Source: Collinsella aerofaciens (lineage in GTDB: Bacteria > Actinomycetota > Coriobacteriia > Coriobacteriales > Coriobacteriaceae). Taken from it: a DNA stretch of 64,000 nucleotides. Numbering within the stretch: the first letter of the stretch is position 1; each line of letters opens with the position of its first letter. Positions 7,333 to 15,789 of this stretch are shown here, piece after piece. Where the stretch lies: assembly GCF_902364355.1 (NCBI RefSeq), contig NZ_CABJDK010000004.1, positions 2,682 to 66,681 on the forward strand. The letters are read 5' to 3'. Both the position numbers and the translations under genes were made by a program. The notes beneath the pieces are model-generated. The model was given only the letters and a program-made list of their open reading frames with translations, did no database searches and was not told the origin of the DNA.

Positions 7333-7643
7333 GCGTGGCTAGGTTTAAGGTTGAGTTTTACGACAAGACTGCCGAGAAAGAGCATCTGTCACTCGATGGC
7401 TCGGTTCGCGCTATGGCGGACAAAGGTATTGCGCGCCTTGCACTTCGGGCCGATGAAATTGGCAAGCCGCTTTCGGGTCTTCTTGCAGGTTGTAGGGAAC
7501 TTAAGTTTCGTACTGATGGCATTCGCGTAATTTATCGCATCCGCGACGGGCACGTCGAAGTAGTTCAAATCATCGCAATAGGTGCAAGGGACAAGGTCAA
7601 GGTTTTCGACCTGACATCTAGACGCTTGGACAGCGATGATTGA
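7329..7643 (+). CDS. RelE/ParE-family toxin
   Basis: A 104-residue basic protein. The C-terminal half shows the RelE/ParE core, CRELKFRTDGIRVIYRIRDGHVEVVQIIAIGARDK: strands with the conserved Arg in RVIYRI and the final strand before a DKV motif. Relatives cleave mRNA on the ribosome or poison gyrase; which applies here cannot be told. The GTG start at 7329 sits within the stop of the antitoxin gene (GTGA overlap), so the pair is translationally coupled and autoregulated. Confidence 0.85.
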   Translation: MSVARFKVEFYDKTAEKEHLSLDGSVRAMADKGIARLALRADEIGKPLSGLLAGCRELKFRTDGIRVIYRIRDGHVEVVQIIAIGARDKVKVFDLTSRRLDSDD

Positions 7644-7723
7644 TTGCCTCAAGAATATCAATTTAGGTTGCATGGTCGAAATGCCCGGGTTAAACGCACG
7701 GATTCAGTCAGCAGAAGGACGGC

Positions 7724-8038
7724 GTGATGAAAACGTTAAATGCAACGACATGCCCTGATAGTTGTTGCAGCAATTATCCTGAAAGCATGACTTTTGACAA
7801 CTGTACAGAAGACGCAACCGACCCTATCGTGCCGAAAGCACCCCGTACTTTACCCGATGATCTGGACAGCATCGCCTTGATCGACGAAGCTGCCACCCCG
7901 AGACGTCGTGGTTCAAGCTGTAAAGCAGTGTTGAGCTGCGATTTTAGTGGTTACGGCGTTTGCCATGGCGCGGCTGACGCGCACGAATTTAAAATCGGGG
8001 GCAAAAAGTTCTTGGAAAACCTCGCGCGGCTATGTTAG
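7724..8038 (+). CDS. Doubtful hypothetical, Cys-rich N terminus
   Basis: A 104-codon frame with GAAGGA upstream of ATGATG at 7724. The first 30 residues contain several Cys (CPDSCCSNY); the rest is not recognised. Its last codons coincide with a promoter for tRNA-Val (TTGGAA at 8012, TAGTAT at 8036), which argues that at least the 3' end is not a well-conserved gene. It may be a remnant. Confidence 0.3.
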   Translation: MMKTLNATTCPDSCCSNYPESMTFDNCTEDATDPIVPKAPRTLPDDLDSIALIDEAATPRRRGSSCKAVLSCDFSGYGVCHGAADAHEFKIGGKKFLENLARLC

Positions 8039-8041
8039 TAT
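8012..8041 (+). promoter_or_regulatory. Promoter of tRNA-Val
   Basis: TTGGAA (8012-8017) and TAGTAT (8036-8041) with an 18-base spacer lie about 20 bases ahead of the tRNA. Confidence 0.5.
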
Positions 8042-8061
8042 CTCTTTTGTCGAAAGGCGAC

Positions 8062-8136
8062 GGGCGATTGGCTCAGGGGTAGAGCATATCCTTCACACGG
8101 ATGGGGTCACAAGTTCGAATCTTGTATCGCCCACCA
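8062..8136 (+). tRNA. tRNA-Val (anticodon CAC), CCA encoded
   Basis: Acceptor arms GGGCGAT (8062-8068) and ATCGCCC (8126-8132) pair fully; D stem GCTC/GAGC; anticodon stem ATCC/GGAT around the loop TTCACAC, so the anticodon is CAC; T arm CACAAG-TTCGAAT-CTTGT. Discriminator A and CCA follow at 8133-8136. It reads GUG codons. Confidence 0.93.
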
Positions 8137-8147
8137 TCAAAAGCGCA

Positions 8148-8182
8148 GGTCAGAGGTGTTAAGCTTCTGGCCTTTTTCTTTT
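8148..8182 (+). terminator. Terminator of tRNA-Val
   Basis: GGTCAGAG (8148-8155) pairs with CTTCTGGCC (8164-8172) around a short loop and is followed by TTTTTCTTTTT. Confidence 0.75.
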
Positions 8183-8311
8183 TGACACTAAAATCGAAGC
8201 GAAGTCACTTAAGGCGTTATATGTTACGCAATTCACCTTAGGTGTCGTCATTGCGCGTTTTGCAAAATGCGTCTGTGTTCATTCATTGAATTCCCTGCGT
8301 AATCTATGTGC

Positions 8312-8414
8312 AATTGTGGAGACAGAGACCACTGGCTCACAGCTTGTACCAGCGCGTTCATGCCTATGGCGGCTTTTCAACGGATTGCGTCAAGCTTTTG
8401 GTCAGTGTTTGGTC
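8312..8414 (+). repeat. Diverged repeat, copy 1 (conserved ends)
   Basis: The left end AATTGTGGAGACAGAGACC and the right end GTCAAGCTTTTGGTCAGTGT-TTGGTC recur, inverted, at 54205-54321 with one to three changes each, while the middle differs in sequence and length. The rest of 8183-8507 holds no recognised gene; a strong ribosome binding site for the next gene starts at 8496. Confidence 0.5.
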
Positions 8415-8507
8415 AGCTTCCCGTACTTACCCGCATGATGTGCCAGTAGATAATCGACCTTACCCGCAATCCGCACGGCCCGAGGCCGTAAACCAGGGGA
8501 GGCGCAA

Positions 8508-9662
8508 ATGGACGAAATCGTCTGCGCAAATACTGCATTCCGCTATTGGCGCTGCCCACCGCAGGTGCGCGACCTCTACCCGCGCTTACCTAGCTCCGAA
8601 GATGGCTGGCGAGCTCTATCCCATGCCCCTTTTGTAACCGAAGTTCTCAAGACGCCAGTCATCACAGCAGCATCAACACGAAGCAACCTGCATTCCAAGA
8701 CAAGACGGACCATCCGATGGAACAACGCCTATACGGAGAAGGTTTCCATCGACACGGGCATGGGCTTTAGCGTCACAGACCCTCTTAATACGCTATTCAC
8801 CATGACTCGAAGCGTTTCTTCATGCGATCTGGTTCTGGCTATGTACGAATTTTGCGGATGGTTCTCGGTTTTTAAACCATCGCCCGCGGTTGACATGGCA
8901 CTTGAGCGGGCAAAATCAGAAGAAGAGCAGTACACCACAGAAAGTCTGTTTGAACTAGACGAAAACCAAGACGAGGCCCCATGGAAGCGAGTCTATGCTC
9001 GGGTGCACCAGAAGGACAGCGAGCATGATCAAAGGAGGCAGCGGGATGACGGATTCGGAAATAAAACTAACGGAAAGGGCACATCGCTTTGGATGAGAAA
9101 GCCTCTTATTGAAATAGAAGAATTACATAGATTTGCGGCGAAGGTTAAGGGCGAGATGTGGGGAAAGCAATTCTGCGAAGCCGCACAGCAGGTAATGGGT
9201 ATTGCTGCATCCCCGCTAGAAGTTGCTGGAATCATGTTGCTGAGTCATCCGAGGCGTGCCGGCGGAGCGGAGTTTAAAAACATATTCGTCAACGACCTAA
9301 CACCGCTGTCGAATTCAGCTCGGAAAATCGCAGGTCAGAAAATCTGTTACGGCGATATCGTCATCGTAAACCCAATAACAATGAAGGCCGTGATTATCGA
9401 ACTTCAAGGTGAGGTTATTCATGGATCGGGCGCTGTGCTTGACCACGATGCCACCCGAATGACAGCATTGCAAAGCATGGGATACGACGTATTTCTTGTA
9501 ACCCATGACATGCTCAATGATCACGATCAGCTTGATGCCATCATTCACAGTGTGTGTGAGCGATTGGAGTTGTGCTACAAACCAAAAACCGAGGCGATGA
9601 GATGCGCTGAGACCAGATTGCGGGCCAACGTTCTGTGCAATTGGCTTGGTATTAGTAAGTAA
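8508..9662 (+). CDS. AbiEi-like protein with DUF559-type endonuclease fold
   Basis: 384 residues, start fixed by GGGGAGG five bases ahead of ATG 8508. The N-terminal third (FRYWRCPPQVRDLYPRLPS, then a region rich in aromatic residues) resembles the AbiEi-like part of a family common in Coriobacteriia. From about residue 280 a PD-(D/E)xK-like core appears: GDIVIVNP, then VIIELQGEVIHGSG near 295 and DHDATRMTALQSMGYDVFLVT near 310, which matches the E-x-D/Q-G-x2-H...D-x2-R...L...GY pattern of DUF559. A DNA-binding or nicking role is inferred; the catalytic Lys position is Gln here (ELQ), so activity is uncertain. It is a single gene flanked by tRNA genes. Confidence 0.65.
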   Translation: MDEIVCANTAFRYWRCPPQVRDLYPRLPSSEDGWRALSHAPFVTEVLKTPVITAASTRSNLHSKTRRTIRWNNAYTEKVSIDTGMGFSVTDPLNTLFTMTRSVSSCDLVLAMYEFCGWFSVFKPSPAVDMALERAKSEEEQYTTESLFELDENQDEAPWKRVYARVHQKDSEHDQRRQRDDGFGNKTNGKGTSLWMRKPLIEIEELHRFAAKVKGEMWGKQFCEAAQQVMGIAASPLEVAGIMLLSHPRRAGGAEFKNIFVNDLTPLSNSARKIAGQKICYGDIVIVNPITMKAVIIELQGEVIHGSGAVLDHDATRMTALQSMGYDVFLVTHDMLNDHDQLDAIIHSVCERLELCYKPKTEAMRCAETRLRANVLCNWLGISK

Positions 9663-9723
9663 TAATTTCAATGTGAGCAATTTTAATACTTTATATGCTG
9701 TTAGTATTTAAGTGCCATTTTAA

Positions 9724-9870
9724 AACCATGCCGGTTTACTACGTTGGATTGAGTGTGGCTGAGCACACCGAATTCGCCGCTCGTAAAACCGCAGGTAGAT
9801 CGCCTGCCCGTTATGCGAAAGTAAGCGTCAGGTCAGAAATCCAGGAATCAGCGTAGTAAACCGGTCTGTT
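9724..9870 (+). repeat. 148-bp inverted-repeat element, copy 1
   Basis: Left end AACCATGCCGGTTTACTACG (9724-9743); right end CGTAGTAAACCGG (9852-9864) mirrors it with changes outside the inner 13 bases. Size and internal blocks (AAAACCGCAGGTAG, CGAAA, GGTC-GA-AT) match the copy at 10587-10734. It lies between the endonuclease-like gene and the first tRNA-Ala. Its internal frame read from the right is broken by a stop, unlike copy 2. Confidence 0.7.
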
Positions 9871-9956
9871 TTTGAAGCGACAGGATGGATCGGGCATCGT
9901 GCGTCCTTTCGGCCCCACACCCGTTCCACGCGACGCAAAATTGTCCAAAATTGTCC

Positions 9957-9985
9957 TTGCATCGGCGGGGGAGTTCCCGTATAGT
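9957..9985 (+). promoter_or_regulatory. Promoter of the first tRNA-Ala
   Basis: TTGCAT (9957-9962), 17 bases, TATAGT (9980-9985). The same hexamers and spacing precede the second tRNA-Ala. Confidence 0.65.
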
Positions 9986-9997
9986 ACTTCTACGCAC

Positions 9998-10070
9998 GGG
10001 GGCGTAGCTCAGCTGGGAGAGCGCTTGACTGGCAGTCAAGAGGTCAGGGGTTCGATCCCCCTCGTCTCCA
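9998..10070 (+). tRNA. tRNA-Ala (anticodon GGC), copy 1
   Basis: Acceptor arms GGGGGCG and CGTCTCC pair with two G-T pairs; D arm AGCTCAGCTGGGAGAGC; anticodon stem CTTGA/TCAAG around CTGGCAG, so anticodon GGC; T arm AGGGG-TTCGATC-CCCCT. CCA is not fully encoded (ACCC follows). Identical to the copy at 10976. Confidence 0.95.
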
Positions 10071-10086
10071 CCCGAGCATTGAATGA

Positions 10087-10114
10087 GGCTCCAACGCAAG
10101 TTGGGGCCTTTTTT
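10087..10114 (+). terminator. Terminator of the first tRNA-Ala
   Basis: GGCTCCAAC-GCAA-GTTGGGGCC followed by TTTTTT, a textbook intrinsic terminator; identical to the one after the second copy. Confidence 0.9.
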
Positions 10115-10246
10115 CATTTTGATAGGCCAATAATATGCCTTTGCCCAGTGGCTGCTTGGCGAAAATCTATCCTAAATTGCAAAGAGGAATGATTAAAAGT
10201 GTTTCACGTCTATGTAGGGAAAAATTTAGTATCACCGTAATGTAAA

Positions 10247-10271
10247 GAGGCCGGGCAGCATGCCCGGCCTC
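10247..10271 (-). terminator. Hairpin downstream of the minus-strand tRNA
   Basis: GAGGCCGGGCA (10247-10257) and TGCCCGGCCTC (10261-10271) form an 11-pair stem with a GCA loop. On the minus strand it follows the tRNA directly and is followed by CTTTACATTA. Confidence 0.65.
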
Positions 10272-10280
10272 GAACGATTC

Positions 10281-10356
10281 TGGTGGGCCCTCCGGGATTC
10301 GAACCCAGAACCCAGGGATTATGAGTCCCCTGCGCTAACCGTTGCGCCAAGAGCCC
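10281..10356 (-). tRNA. tRNA with CAT anticodon (Ile2 or elongator Met), CCA encoded
   Basis: On the minus strand the acceptor arms GGGCTCT and AGGGCCC pair, the D stem is GCGC/GCGC, and the anticodon stem GGGGA/TCCCT encloses CTCATAA, giving anticodon CAT. T arm CTGGG-TTCGAAT-CCCGG. The loop CTCATAA is typical of tRNA-Ile2 whose C34 becomes lysidine, but elongator tRNA-Met cannot be excluded from sequence alone. It does not look like initiator tRNA. CCA is encoded at 10283-10281. Confidence 0.9.
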
Positions 10357-10586
10357 TTATGAACGGTGAATGCAATTCTAACAAAGGCAACTCAGACCTA
10401 ATTTCTTCGCTTCACGTCGTGAAATACTACCATGCACGAGCAAGTCGCACAACGCAAGATCAAGTCCGATGCTAAACAACAGCTAATCTAGGCGCGTCGC
10501 AGAATAGAAGCGATCTAAATAAGTTAAGGCCTTTAATTCAGGGCTCCAACACACTTTTGCGTGAAATCAACCTGATGCCATTTCAA

Positions 10587-10734
10587 AACCATGCCGGTTT
10601 ACTACGACGAATCGGCGACCCCCGAGCACCGTGTGTTCTCCGTTTGCAAAACCGCAGGTAGGTAGTCCGCCGGTTGCACGAAAAGGCGTGTGTGGTCGGA
10701 CATTTCTGATTTATCGTAGTAAACCGGCATGGTT
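10587..10734 (-). repeat. 148-bp inverted-repeat element, copy 2
   Basis: Terminal inverted repeats of 21 bp are perfect: AACCATGCCGGTTTACTACG plus A at 10587-10607, mirrored at 10714-10734. Read from the right end, an ATG inside the terminal repeat opens a 42-codon frame (MPVYYDKSEMSDHTR...) that ends at the other terminal repeat; the matching frame in copy 1 is interrupted, so coding is doubtful. No transposase is inside; the size and ends fit a MITE-like or hairpin element. The remainder of 10357-10934 shows no gene. Confidence 0.7.
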
Positions 10735-10934
10735 CTGGGGCGCTGGGGAGGGGCGCTTCGCAATCGGACCCGATAATGGGACTGGAGGCGCACGGAAAAC
10801 CCTGTTGAACGGGGCGCGTCGTGTTCCACGCGCCAAGTCGGCCGGCGTACGGGCCGTGCGGGGGCCAGGCGCCCCGCGGGTTGGCGCGGTCCCGAGCGCG
10901 CCGGCACTCGCGAAAGTTTTTTTCAAAATTGTCC

Positions 10935-10963
10935 TTGCATCGCCGTCCGAGTTCCCGTATAGT
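10935..10963 (+). promoter_or_regulatory. Promoter of the second tRNA-Ala
   Basis: TTGCAT (10935-10940), 17 bases, TATAGT (10958-10963), as for the first copy. Confidence 0.65.
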
Positions 10964-10975
10964 ATTTCTTCGCAC

Positions 10976-11048
10976 GGGGGCGTAGCTCAGCTGGGAGAGC
11001 GCTTGACTGGCAGTCAAGAGGTCAGGGGTTCGATCCCCCTCGTCTCCA
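10976..11048 (+). tRNA. tRNA-Ala (anticodon GGC), copy 2
   Basis: Base for base the same tRNA as at 9998-10070, with the same promoter hexamers ahead and the same terminator behind; the copies are 978 bases apart, so this is a recent duplication of a tRNA cassette. Confidence 0.95.
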
Positions 11049-11064
11049 CCCGAGCATTGAATGA

Positions 11065-11092
11065 GGCTCCAACGCAAGTTGGGGCCTTTTTT
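11065..11092 (+). terminator. Terminator of the second tRNA-Ala
   Basis: GGCTCCAAC-GCAA-GTTGGGGCC and TTTTTT, ending 31 bases before the ABC-F start codon. Confidence 0.9.
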
Positions 11093-11123
11093 CATATTGG
11101 CACACAAGGTCAAAGGCGGCACC

Positions 11124-13157
11124 ATGATCCTCCTGGTCGACAAGATCGAAAAAAGCTTCGGCGCACGCGTCCTCTTTAGCGGCGCGTCCTTCCAGATCAA
11201 CCCCGGCGAGCGCTTCGCGCTCGTGGGCCCCAACGGCGCCGGCAAAACCACCATGCTCAAGATCATCATGGGCATCGACAGTCCCGACTCCGGCCAGGTC
11301 CAGTACGCCAAGGACTGCCAGGTAGGCTACCTAGAGCAGGAAACCAACCTGGAGCAAAAGGACACCACCATCCTCGCCGAGGTCATGGCCGCCGCCAAGG
11401 AAATCCGCCGCATGGGCGAGCGTGCCAACGAGCTGCAGGCCCAGATCACCGAGCTCTCCGAGCAGGGCAAGGACGTCGACGCCCTCCTCAACGAGTACGG
11501 CCAGGTCCAGGACCGCTTTGAGCATCTGGGCGGCTACGAGCTCGAAAGCAACGCCCGCAAGATCCTGTCCGGCTTGGGCTTTAAAGTCACCGACTTTGAG
11601 CGCCCGTGCTCCGAGTTCTCGGGCGGCTGGCAGATGCGCATCGCGCTGGCCAAGCTCTTCCTGCGTCACCCCGACCTGCTCCTTCTGGACGAGCCCACCA
11701 ACCACCTGGACCTCGAGAGCGTCCAGTGGCTGCGCGGCTTTATCGCCAACTACGACGGCGCCGTCCTCATCGTCAGCCACGACCGCGCCTTCATGGACGC
11801 CTGCGTCGACCACGTCGCCGCACTCGAAAACCGTCGCGTGACCACTTACACCGGCAATTACAGCAGCTACCTCAAGCAGCGCGAGGACAACCTGGAGCAG
11901 ATGCGCGCCAAGCGCGCCGCCCAGGAGCGCGACATCGCCCATATGCAGGTCTTCGTTGACAAGTTCCGCTACAAGCCCACCAAGGCTGCCCAGGCTCAGG
12001 AGCGCATCCGCAAGATCGAGCAGATCAAAAAGGAGCTCGTCATCCTGCCCGAGGGCCACAAGCACATCGACTTTAAGTTCCCTGACCCACCGCGCTCCGG
12101 CGATATGGTCGTGGGCCTGGAGGGCGTCTCCAAGTCCTACGGCAACAAACACATCTACAGCGATATCGACCTCAAGCTCTACCGCGGCGAGCATGTGGCG
12201 CTCGTCGGCCCCAACGGTGCCGGCAAGTCCACGCTCATGAAGATCCTCGCCGGCCTGGAGCCGCCCACCACCGGCACCCGCGACCTGGGCACCAACGTGG
12301 GCGTGGCCTATTACGCCCAGCACGCGCTCGAGGGCATGACCGAGTCCAACACCGTCCTGCAAGAGATCGACACCGTCACGCCCAAGTGGACCGTGCCGCA
12401 GCAGCGCAGCCTACTGGGCGCCTTCCTGTTTAGCGACAACGATTCCATCGAGAAGCAGGTTCGCGTCCTCTCCGGCGGCGAAAAAGCGCGTCTGGCCCTG
12501 GCCAAGATGCTCGTGGCCCCCGAGGCGCTCCTGTGCCTGGACGAGCCCACCAACCACCTAGACATCGACTCGGTGGACATGCTCGAGAACGCCCTGCAAA
12601 ACTTCCCCGGCACCATCGTGCTGATCAGCCACGACGAGCACCTGGTGCGCGCCGTGGCCAACCGCGTCATCGACATCCGCGACGGACAAGTCACGGTCTA
12701 CGACGGCGACTACGACTACTACCTCTACAAGCGCGAGGACCTCGCAGCCCGCGCCGCCGCCGAGGCGTCCACGGAGAGCGCGCCTGCGGCGGCCAAGTCC
12801 ACCAAAGCCAGCGCCGCCCAGCCCGACACCCCCGCCGCGGCCCCCAAGCCTGCCGAGGGCAAAAAGACCAAGGAGCAAAAGCGCGCCGAGGCCCAGGCTC
12901 GCGCCGCGCTCAACAAAAAGCTCAAGGGCGTGCGCAACCAGCTCAAAAAGATCGAGGCGGAGCTCGACAAAAAGCGCGCCCGCTATGACGAGCTTATGGA
13001 ATTGATGGCAAGCGAAGAGCTTTATGCCGATCAGGACAAGTTCAACGCCGCGCTGGGGGAATATAACGGCCTTAAGCAAGAGCTACCCAAGCTCGAGGAC
13101 GAATGGCTGGAGCTTTCCACCCAGATCGAAGAGGAGACCGCGCGTGAACTCTCGTAA
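11124..13157 (+). CDS. ABC-F family ATPase
   Basis: 677 residues with two ABC domains and no membrane segment, the hallmark of ABC-F proteins that act on the ribosome. Domain 1: Walker [13 protein letters not shown] near 33, signature [15 protein letters not shown] near 165, Walker [14 protein letters not shown] near 185. Linker with charged coiled coil (residues 250-310). Domain 2: [12 protein letters not shown] near 360, [15 protein letters not shown] near 450, [11 protein letters not shown] near 473. A Lys/Ala-rich coiled-coil tail follows. Likely a translation factor of the Uup/YdiF-like group; a resistance role is possible but not indicated. ATG 11124 starts the family's normal [13 protein letters not shown]; the longer frame runs into the tRNA terminator. 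The next gene overlaps its end. Confidence 0.9.
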   Translation: MILLVDKIEKSFGARVLFSGASFQINPGERFALVGPNGAGKTTMLKIIMGIDSPDSGQVQYAKDCQVGYLEQETNLEQKDTTILAEVMAAAKEIRRMGERANELQAQITELSEQGKDVDALLNEYGQVQDRFEHLGGYELESNARKILSGLGFKVTDFERPCSEFSGGWQMRIALAKLFLRHPDLLLLDEPTNHLDLESVQWLRGFIANYDGAVLIVSHDRAFMDACVDHVAALENRRVTTYTGNYSSYLKQREDNLEQMRAKRAAQERDIAHMQVFVDKFRYKPTKAAQAQERIRKIEQIKKELVILPEGHKHIDFKFPDPPRSGDMVVGLEGVSKSYGNKHIYSDIDLKLYRGEHVALVGPNGAGKSTLMKILAGLEPPTTGTRDLGTNVGVAYYAQHALEGMTESNTVLQEIDTVTPKWTVPQQRSLLGAFLFSDNDSIEKQVRVLSGGEKARLALAKMLVAPEALLCLDEPTNHLDIDSVDMLENALQNFPGTIVLISHDEHLVRAVANRVIDIRDGQVTVYDGDYDYYLYKREDLAARAAAEASTESAPAAAKSTKASAAQPDTPAAAPKPAEGKKTKEQKRAEAQARAALNKKLKGVRNQLKKIEAELDKKRARYDELMELMASEELYADQDKFNAALGEYNGLKQELPKLEDEWLELSTQIEEETARELS

Positions 13158-13440
13158 GGCCGCTGCCGTGGCAATGAGCATCATCGCCATCGCCTGTCGC
13201 ATCTGCGGCATCTTTATGAGCGCGATGACCGTGCTGCTGTGCTTTAGCGGCCTCACCGCTAAGCTGCAGATCGTGGGCTTTGTCGTTGAGCTTTCGCGCG
13301 CGCTGCCGAGCGCCATCGCCGGCTACGGCGTCATCACATCGCCCTTTGGCGGCGTGTTCCGCCTGGATTACGCCATCGTGGCCGTAATTCTGTTTGTAGC
13401 CGACTACCTGCTCACGGGCGCCTCGCGTCGCGTCCGCTAG
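13144..13440 (+). CDS. Small membrane protein
   Basis: 98 residues with two or three hydrophobic segments ([26 protein letters not shown], a weaker middle one, and [15 protein letters not shown]). GTG 13144 overlaps the ABC-F gene by 14 bases and is preceded by GAGGAG, so it is translationally coupled to it; the next gene, an M50 protease, begins nine bases after its stop. No motif is recognised. It may assist the neighbouring protease, but this rests on position only. Confidence 0.7.
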   Translation: MNSRKAAAVAMSIIAIACRICGIFMSAMTVLLCFSGLTAKLQIVGFVVELSRALPSAIAGYGVITSPFGGVFRLDYAIVAVILFVADYLLTGASRRVR

Positions 13441-13449
13441 AGGAGCACC

Positions 13450-14133
13450 ATGTCCAGCAGCTACCTCATGAACCTGCTCGCCAGCGCCGTTGCCGTCATC
13501 GTGGGCATCGTGATCCACGAGAGCGCACACGCCGCCGCGGCCTGGGCGCTCGGCGACAAGACGGCCCGTTCGCGCGGCCGCGTGTCGCTCAACCCGCTTA
13601 ACCATATCGACCCGTTTGGCACCATCATCCTGCCGCTGCTCATGCTCGCGGCCGGCGGCCCAGTGTTCGCCTTCGCCAAACCCGTGCCCGTCTACCTCAA
13701 CAACCTCAAGCACCCCAAGCGCGACGAGGTCCTGGTGAGCGCGGCCGGCCCCGCGTCGAACATCGCACTCGCGTGCCTCGCGGCCGCCCTCATGCACGCA
13801 ACGTACGGCAGCCTCTACACCAGCATGTCCTTTGCCCTGGCGTCGCAGATCATGAACTTCGGCGCCACGTTTATCGTGGTTAACCTGTCACTCGCATTCT
13901 TCAACCTCATCCCGATCCCGCCGCTCGATGGCTCGTCGATCATCGTGCCGCTCCTCAAAGGCAAGGCGCTCAACAACTACTACCACCTGCAGCAATACGC
14001 CATGCCCATCCTCATCATGGTTCTGTATCTGCTGCCCATGTGGACCGGCATCGACGTGATCGGCCGCTATTTCGACGTTACCGTGTATCCGCTCGCTGAG
14101 CAGCTGCTCAACTTCGCAATCGCCGGCATCTAA
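13450..14133 (+). CDS. Site-2 protease family (peptidase M50) membrane protein
   Basis: 227 residues, several membrane segments. The zinc site is visible: HESAH (HExxH) near residue 23 in the first membrane helix and NLIPIPPLDGS near residue 153, the Asp-containing motif of M50 enzymes. RxSLNPLNHIDPFGT and AAGPASN are further family blocks. It is the short form without a PDZ domain, of the type often annotated 'site-2 protease family protein'. The substrate is unknown. It sits at the end of a short unit behind ABC-F, with GAGGAGC as ribosome binding site. Confidence 0.85.
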   Translation: MSSSYLMNLLASAVAVIVGIVIHESAHAAAAWALGDKTARSRGRVSLNPLNHIDPFGTIILPLLMLAAGGPVFAFAKPVPVYLNNLKHPKRDEVLVSAAGPASNIALACLAAALMHATYGSLYTSMSFALASQIMNFGATFIVVNLSLAFFNLIPIPPLDGSSIIVPLLKGKALNNYYHLQQYAMPILIMVLYLLPMWTGIDVIGRYFDVTVYPLAEQLLNFAIAGI

Positions 14134-14149
14134 GGTAAACTTACAGGTC

Positions 14150-14166
14150 GACCGTGCAAAACGGTC
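14150..14166. repeat. Short hairpin between the M50 and scpA genes
   Basis: GACCGT-GCAAA-ACGGTC, a 6-pair stem, 50 bases before scpA, without a T tract. It may mark the boundary between two transcripts. Confidence 0.3.
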
Positions 14167-14217
14167 GTAACATGCACCCAAACCGCGCCGCGAAGGCGCC
14201 GTCAAAGGAGGTCGAAG

Positions 14218-15027
14218 ATGTCGTATCGCGTGTCGACGCAGGTCTACAGCGGACCGTTCGACCTGCTGCTGCAGCTGGTAACCCGCCAAAAAGTAGATAT
14301 CGGCGCCATCTCCATCAGCGAGGTGGCCGAGCAGTACCTTGCCGAGGCCGAGCGCATCGAAGCGCTGGACCTGGACGTGGCGAGCGATTTTTTGCTGGTC
14401 GCAGCAACCCTTTTGGACATCAAGGCCGCCTCGTTGGTGCCGCAAGAGGCCCCGCGCAAAGCCGATGACGATGACGAGATCGACGATGACCTCGAAGAAC
14501 TTAGCGCGCTCGACGGGGACGCCCTACGCGAGGTCCTGATCCAGCGCCTGATCGCCTACAAGCAGTTTAAAGGCGCGGCTGCGGCCCTCGGTGCCCGCAT
14601 GCAGGCCGAAAGCCGCATGCACCCGCGTGTGGCCGGCCCCGACCCCGAGTTCCTGGGGCTCATGCCCGACTACCTGGCCGGCATCACCCTACGCGGTCTG
14701 GCCGTCATCTGTGCCGACCTTGACGGCAAGCGACAGACCTTCTTGCTGGAAGCCGAGCACGTGGCGCCGCATCGTGTGCCGCTCGACCTGACCGTGGCCT
14801 CGGTCGATCGCTTTACCATGGCACACCAAACCTGCACCTTCCGTGAGCTGCTGGACGGCGACGCCACCACCGAGCAGCTCGTCGTCACCTTCCTGGCCAT
14901 GCTCGAGCTCGCCAAGCGCGGCTCGCTCACGCTGAGCCAGGACGAGATCTTCGGAACCATCTGCATCAACCGAGTCGAGGGCGCCGAGGCATACGTGCCC
15001 GGCAAGGGCCCCGAGCTCACCGAATAG
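14218..15027 (+). CDS. scpA: Segregation and condensation protein A
   Basis: 269 residues. It starts with the family's YSGPFDLLLQLVTRQKVDIGAISISEVAEQYL, continues through EALDLDVASDFLLVAATLLDIKAASLVP, an acidic middle (DDDDEIDDDLEEL), and ends with the winged-helix part FLAMLELAKRGSLTLSQDEIFGTICI. ScpA is the kleisin that joins SMC heads and binds an ScpB dimer for chromosome compaction. AAAGGAGG precedes ATG 14218. scpB follows 11 bases later. Confidence 0.95.
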   Translation: MSYRVSTQVYSGPFDLLLQLVTRQKVDIGAISISEVAEQYLAEAERIEALDLDVASDFLLVAATLLDIKAASLVPQEAPRKADDDDEIDDDLEELSALDGDALREVLIQRLIAYKQFKGAAAALGARMQAESRMHPRVAGPDPEFLGLMPDYLAGITLRGLAVICADLDGKRQTFLLEAEHVAPHRVPLDLTVASVDRFTMAHQTCTFRELLDGDATTEQLVVTFLAMLELAKRGSLTLSQDEIFGTICINRVEGAEAYVPGKGPELTE

Positions 15028-15038
15028 GAGCCGCAACC

Positions 15039-15767
15039 ATGTCAACCCTTTCAACGCTGGAGGCAAACAGCCTCAAAGGCGCCCTCGAGGCGCTGCTACT
15101 GGTGTCGAGCGACCCGGTGAGCGCGCCCGCGCTGGCAGGTGCGCTGGATATCGCCCCCGGCGAATGCGCGTCGCTGCTCGCCGAGCTCAAGGTTGAGTAC
15201 GAGGAGGCCAACCGCGGCTTTCAGCTGCGCGAGGTCGCCGGCGGCTGGCGCCTGTTTACGCACCCCGCCTACCACGACGTAGTCGAGGCCTATGTGTTGA
15301 GCTGGGACACGCAAAAGCTGTCGCAAGCGGCGCTCGAAACCCTGGCCGTCATCGCATACCACCAGCCTGTGACGCGCGAGGCGGTCAAGGGCATCCGCGG
15401 CGTCAATTCCGACGGCGTCATCGCGTCGCTCGTCGACAAGGGCCTGGTGCGCGAGCTCGGCCGCGACCCCCAGCGCGGTCAAGCCATTATCTACGGCACG
15501 ACCAACGCCTTCTTGGAAAAGTTCGGTCTGCGCTCCACCCGCGACCTGCCCGACCTGGAGCAGTTTGCCCCCGACGAACAGTCGCGTCAGTTTATCCGCG
15601 AGCGCCTGAGCGGCCGCAGTATTCAGTCCACGCTCGAAGAGCAGGCTGAGGACCTGGACGAAGAGCGCGAACTGCTCGATACCGATGTTGAAGATGTTGA
15701 GGCAGTCGAGAACTTGGAGACCCTGGTCGTCGACGAGACCTCGGAGGATTTGCATGACGAGGACTAA
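15039..15767 (+). CDS. scpB: Segregation and condensation protein B
   Basis: 242 residues: two winged-helix domains, with LKGALEALLLVSSDPV at the start and the family block LSQAALETLAVIAYHQPVTR followed by IRGVNSDGVIASLVDKGLV near residues 90-130. The C-terminal 60 residues are acidic and low complexity (EEQAEDLDEERELLD), longer than needed for the fold. It partners ScpA in the SMC complex. A pseudouridine synthase gene follows immediately, a common order. Confidence 0.95.
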   Translation: MSTLSTLEANSLKGALEALLLVSSDPVSAPALAGALDIAPGECASLLAELKVEYEEANRGFQLREVAGGWRLFTHPAYHDVVEAYVLSWDTQKLSQAALETLAVIAYHQPVTREAVKGIRGVNSDGVIASLVDKGLVRELGRDPQRGQAIIYGTTNAFLEKFGLRSTRDLPDLEQFAPDEQSRQFIRERLSGRSIQSTLEEQAEDLDEERELLDTDVEDVEAVENLETLVVDETSEDLHDED

Positions 15768-15789
15768 CGAAGTAGGGGAGACGCGCGCC

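Noticed and set aside
7724..8038. Idea that the Cys-rich frame is a bacteriocin precursor
   Set aside because: No leader-core structure, no processing genes nearby, and its end coincides with a tRNA promoter.
10602..11311. Long minus-strand frames crossing the tRNA-Ala and the repeat element
   Set aside because: They run through a tRNA and its terminator and include the frame inside the 148-bp element; no start signal.
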